Source: Pasteurellaceae bacterium
GTDB taxonomy: Bacteria > Pseudomonadota > Gammaproteobacteria > Enterobacterales > Pasteurellaceae
Length of the DNA: 46,482 nucleotides
NCBI GenBank assembly: GCA_030528525.1
Contig: JAUMYT010000016.1
Coordinates: forward strand, 1-46,482
Direction: 5' to 3'
Under the pieces are notes generated by a model, which worked only from the letters and a program-made list of their open reading frames with translations, was not told the origin of the DNA and did not search any database. The position numbers and the translations under genes are program-made. Shown here in pieces: positions 45,499 to 46,482 of this stretch; within the stretch, counting starts at the first letter, position 1, and each line of letters begins with the position of its first letter.

Positions 45499-45524
45499 GC
45501 ATCAATGGATGCCCTTTATTTTGC
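45499..45524 (+). terminator. Terminator of the Sel1–MBL–Sel1 operon
   Basis: GGGCATC/GATGCCC with an AATG loop and a TTTATTTT tail, 9 bp after the stop. Confidence 0.88.
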
Positions 45525-45586
45525 CCAACCTAAATGCGGTGAGCTGTGTCATAATAGACGTCTATTTAGCTATTTAACACCTTGAA

Positions 45587-46306
45587 ATGAAACGCCTATT
45601 TTTTCTGCTTAGTCTATTTTGTATCTTGCCACTCACTGCTACCACTCAGGTTCGCCAACTGTCGTGCAAAGTGGTGGGGATTTCGGATGGCGACACGATC
45701 ACCTGTTTGCACAATCGCAAGCCAATCAAAGTGCGTTTGTTATATATTGATGCTCCTGAATCGGCACAGCCGTTTGGCAACCGAGCTAAACAAGCGTTGT
45801 CAGCGTTAGCCTTTAAAAAGCAAGTGCGACTGGAGAGTTCAGGATATGATCGCTATCAGCGGCTGCTGGCGGTGGTGTATGACGAGCAAAATCACAACCT
45901 AAATTTGCAGCTCGTTAAACAAGGGATGGCATGGGCATATCGCCAAACCCAGCCGATGTATCAGCAAGCCCAACAGCACGCTCAAGCGGCGAAACTTGGT
46001 TTATGGCAGGACAAACAGCCGATCAACCCCGCCGACTGGCGAGCCAATCACCCCCACAAGGGGGTGAGAAACGAGCCGATTTTGCAAAAGTCCCTACGCA
46101 ACACACCGCTTGCCACTCTCGACTGTAACAAACAGCTCTCTTGCAAAGAGATGGAGCGTCGAGGTTTTAGTTATCCGCAAGTTAAACAACATTTTCTGCA
46201 ATGTGGCTGGAAAGCACGAGATGGCAATGAGGACGGTATTCCGTGTAACCGACTTTATCGAAAATGGCAACAAAACCGTCAAATCAAGCGAGATAAGGCG
46301 GGTTAA
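45587..46306 (+). CDS. Secreted SNase-like nuclease with C-terminal excalibur domain
   Basis: 239 residues. Signal peptide KRLFFLLSLFCILPLTATT (cut near 20). The thermonuclease domain (about 25–145) shows GISDGDTITC, the catalytic-type residues R50, D56 and E58 in VRLLYIDAPE, and R89/R92 in YDRYQRLLA, then LNLQLVKQGMAWAY. A linker (about 153–168) is coded by a dispersed repeat. The C-terminal excalibur domain (about 176–222) has SCKEM, the QCGWKARDGNEDGIPC calcium-type loop and the conserved cysteines. The product is probably a calcium-dependent nuclease in the periplasm or outside the cell. Confidence 0.88.
   Translation: MKRLFFLLSLFCILPLTATTQVRQLSCKVVGISDGDTITCLHNRKPIKVRLLYIDAPESAQPFGNRAKQALSALAFKKQVRLESSGYDRYQRLLAVVYDEQNHNLNLQLVKQGMAWAYRQTQPMYQQAQQHAQAAKLGLWQDKQPINPADWRANHPHKGVRNEPILQKSLRNTPLATLDCNKQLSCKEMERRGFSYPQVKQHFLQCGWKARDGNEDGIPCNRLYRKWQQNRQIKRDKAG
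46053..46090 (+). repeat. Interspersed ~37-bp repeat, copy inside the nuclease gene
   Basis: CACAAGGGGGTGAGAAACG is followed by GATTTTGCAAAAG. Translated as HKGVRNEPILQK in the interdomain linker. Confidence 0.75.
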
Positions 46307-46312
46307 TACGAG

Positions 46313-46482
46313 TTAAATCGGCTCTCGTGGCACGGCATTTGGATAGCCGAATTGCCGCCACGCTTCATACACCACCACCGCCACCGAATTAGATAAATTC
46401 ATACTGCGGCTGCCTGCCACCATTGGTAGGCGGATTTTTTGGCTCATCGGCAGGCTGTCTAAAATCGGCATTGGAATGCCAC
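46313..46482 (-). CDS. trmL: tRNA (cytidine(34)-2'-O)-methyltransferase TrmL (5' part beyond window)
   Basis: The last 56 residues are visible, read from the window edge to the TAA at 46313–46315. The segment contains the SPOUT knot motif [20 protein letters not shown], then [12 protein letters not shown], which is the TrmL C-terminus. The enzyme 2'-O-methylates the wobble C34 or U34 of certain tRNA-Leu. Convergent with the nuclease gene, six bases between the stops. Confidence 0.93.
   Translation of the reverse strand, partial: GIPMPILDSLPMSQKIRLPMVAGSRSMNLSNSVAVVVYEAWRQFGYPNAVPREPI

Overview
The window comes from a Pasteurellaceae chromosome. The gene sets (napFDAGHBC, the uppS-to-lpxA envelope cluster, zapA–6S RNA–fau, groESL, class I cyaA) are typical of the family. 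Exact copies of the Apl-type DNA uptake word ACAAGCGGT occur at about 4625, 4662 (inverted), 12841, 15543 (inverted), 17736, 43972 and 45061. I did not see the Haemophilus-type word AAGTGCGGT. This points to the Mannheimia/Actinobacillus pleuropneumoniae side of the family. The species cannot be fixed from the sequence alone.

Layout: 1–2637 holds an ASCH-domain gene cut by the window edge, ygfB, zapA, 6S RNA, fau and a small membrane methyltransferase. 2664–3778 is a divergent metal-stress pair: a truncated CDF transporter and a CadR/ZntR-like MerR regulator sharing a 19-bp-spacer promoter. 3859–5348 is hinT–ycfL–ThiK-like kinase. 5396–5500 is a probable Fur-repressed small RNA gene. 5527–6514 is a divergent LOG-family/MazG-like pair. 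6536–12987 is the complete periplasmic nitrate reductase operon (transcribed napF-D-A-G-H-B-C) behind a consensus FNR site, with three palindromic repeat elements in its gene junctions. 13163–13566 holds the alternative ribosomal proteins L36 and L31. 13765–19378 holds rpe, dapF, a Dcu transporter, apaH, tRNA-Val(GAC), rraA and ychJ. 19449–28111 holds map, a nitroreductase, a dGTPase-like HD protein, fabH, trmB, rlmD and cyaA. 28350–30379 is groESL. 30503–39018 is the outer-membrane biogenesis cluster lpxA–fabZ–lpxD–skp–bamA–rseP–cdsA–uppS on the minus strand. 39219–41815 holds tyrS and a divergent Nramp relative. 42133–45490 is an unusual operon: small secreted Sel1-repeat protein, ComEC-like metallo-beta-lactamase-fold protein, large membrane-anchored Sel1-repeat protein. 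The window ends with a secreted nuclease and the 3' end of trmL.

Most genes are housekeeping. The less ordinary parts are: (i) the Sel1–MBL–Sel1 operon, whose promoter carries an A10 tract between the -35 and -10 hexamers and may be phase-variable; (ii) the Fur-box sRNA locus; (iii) a family of about 37-bp interspersed repeats (core ACAAGGGGGTGAGAAA then TTTTTGCAAAA), with at least 14 copies in 46 kb, several of them in frame inside genes and one supplying the start codon of trmB; (iv) two identical MITE-like elements with 27-bp perfect terminal inverted repeats inside the nap operon; (v) an Nramp-family protein lacking the canonical metal-binding motifs. All calls come from reading the sequence. 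No database search was run.
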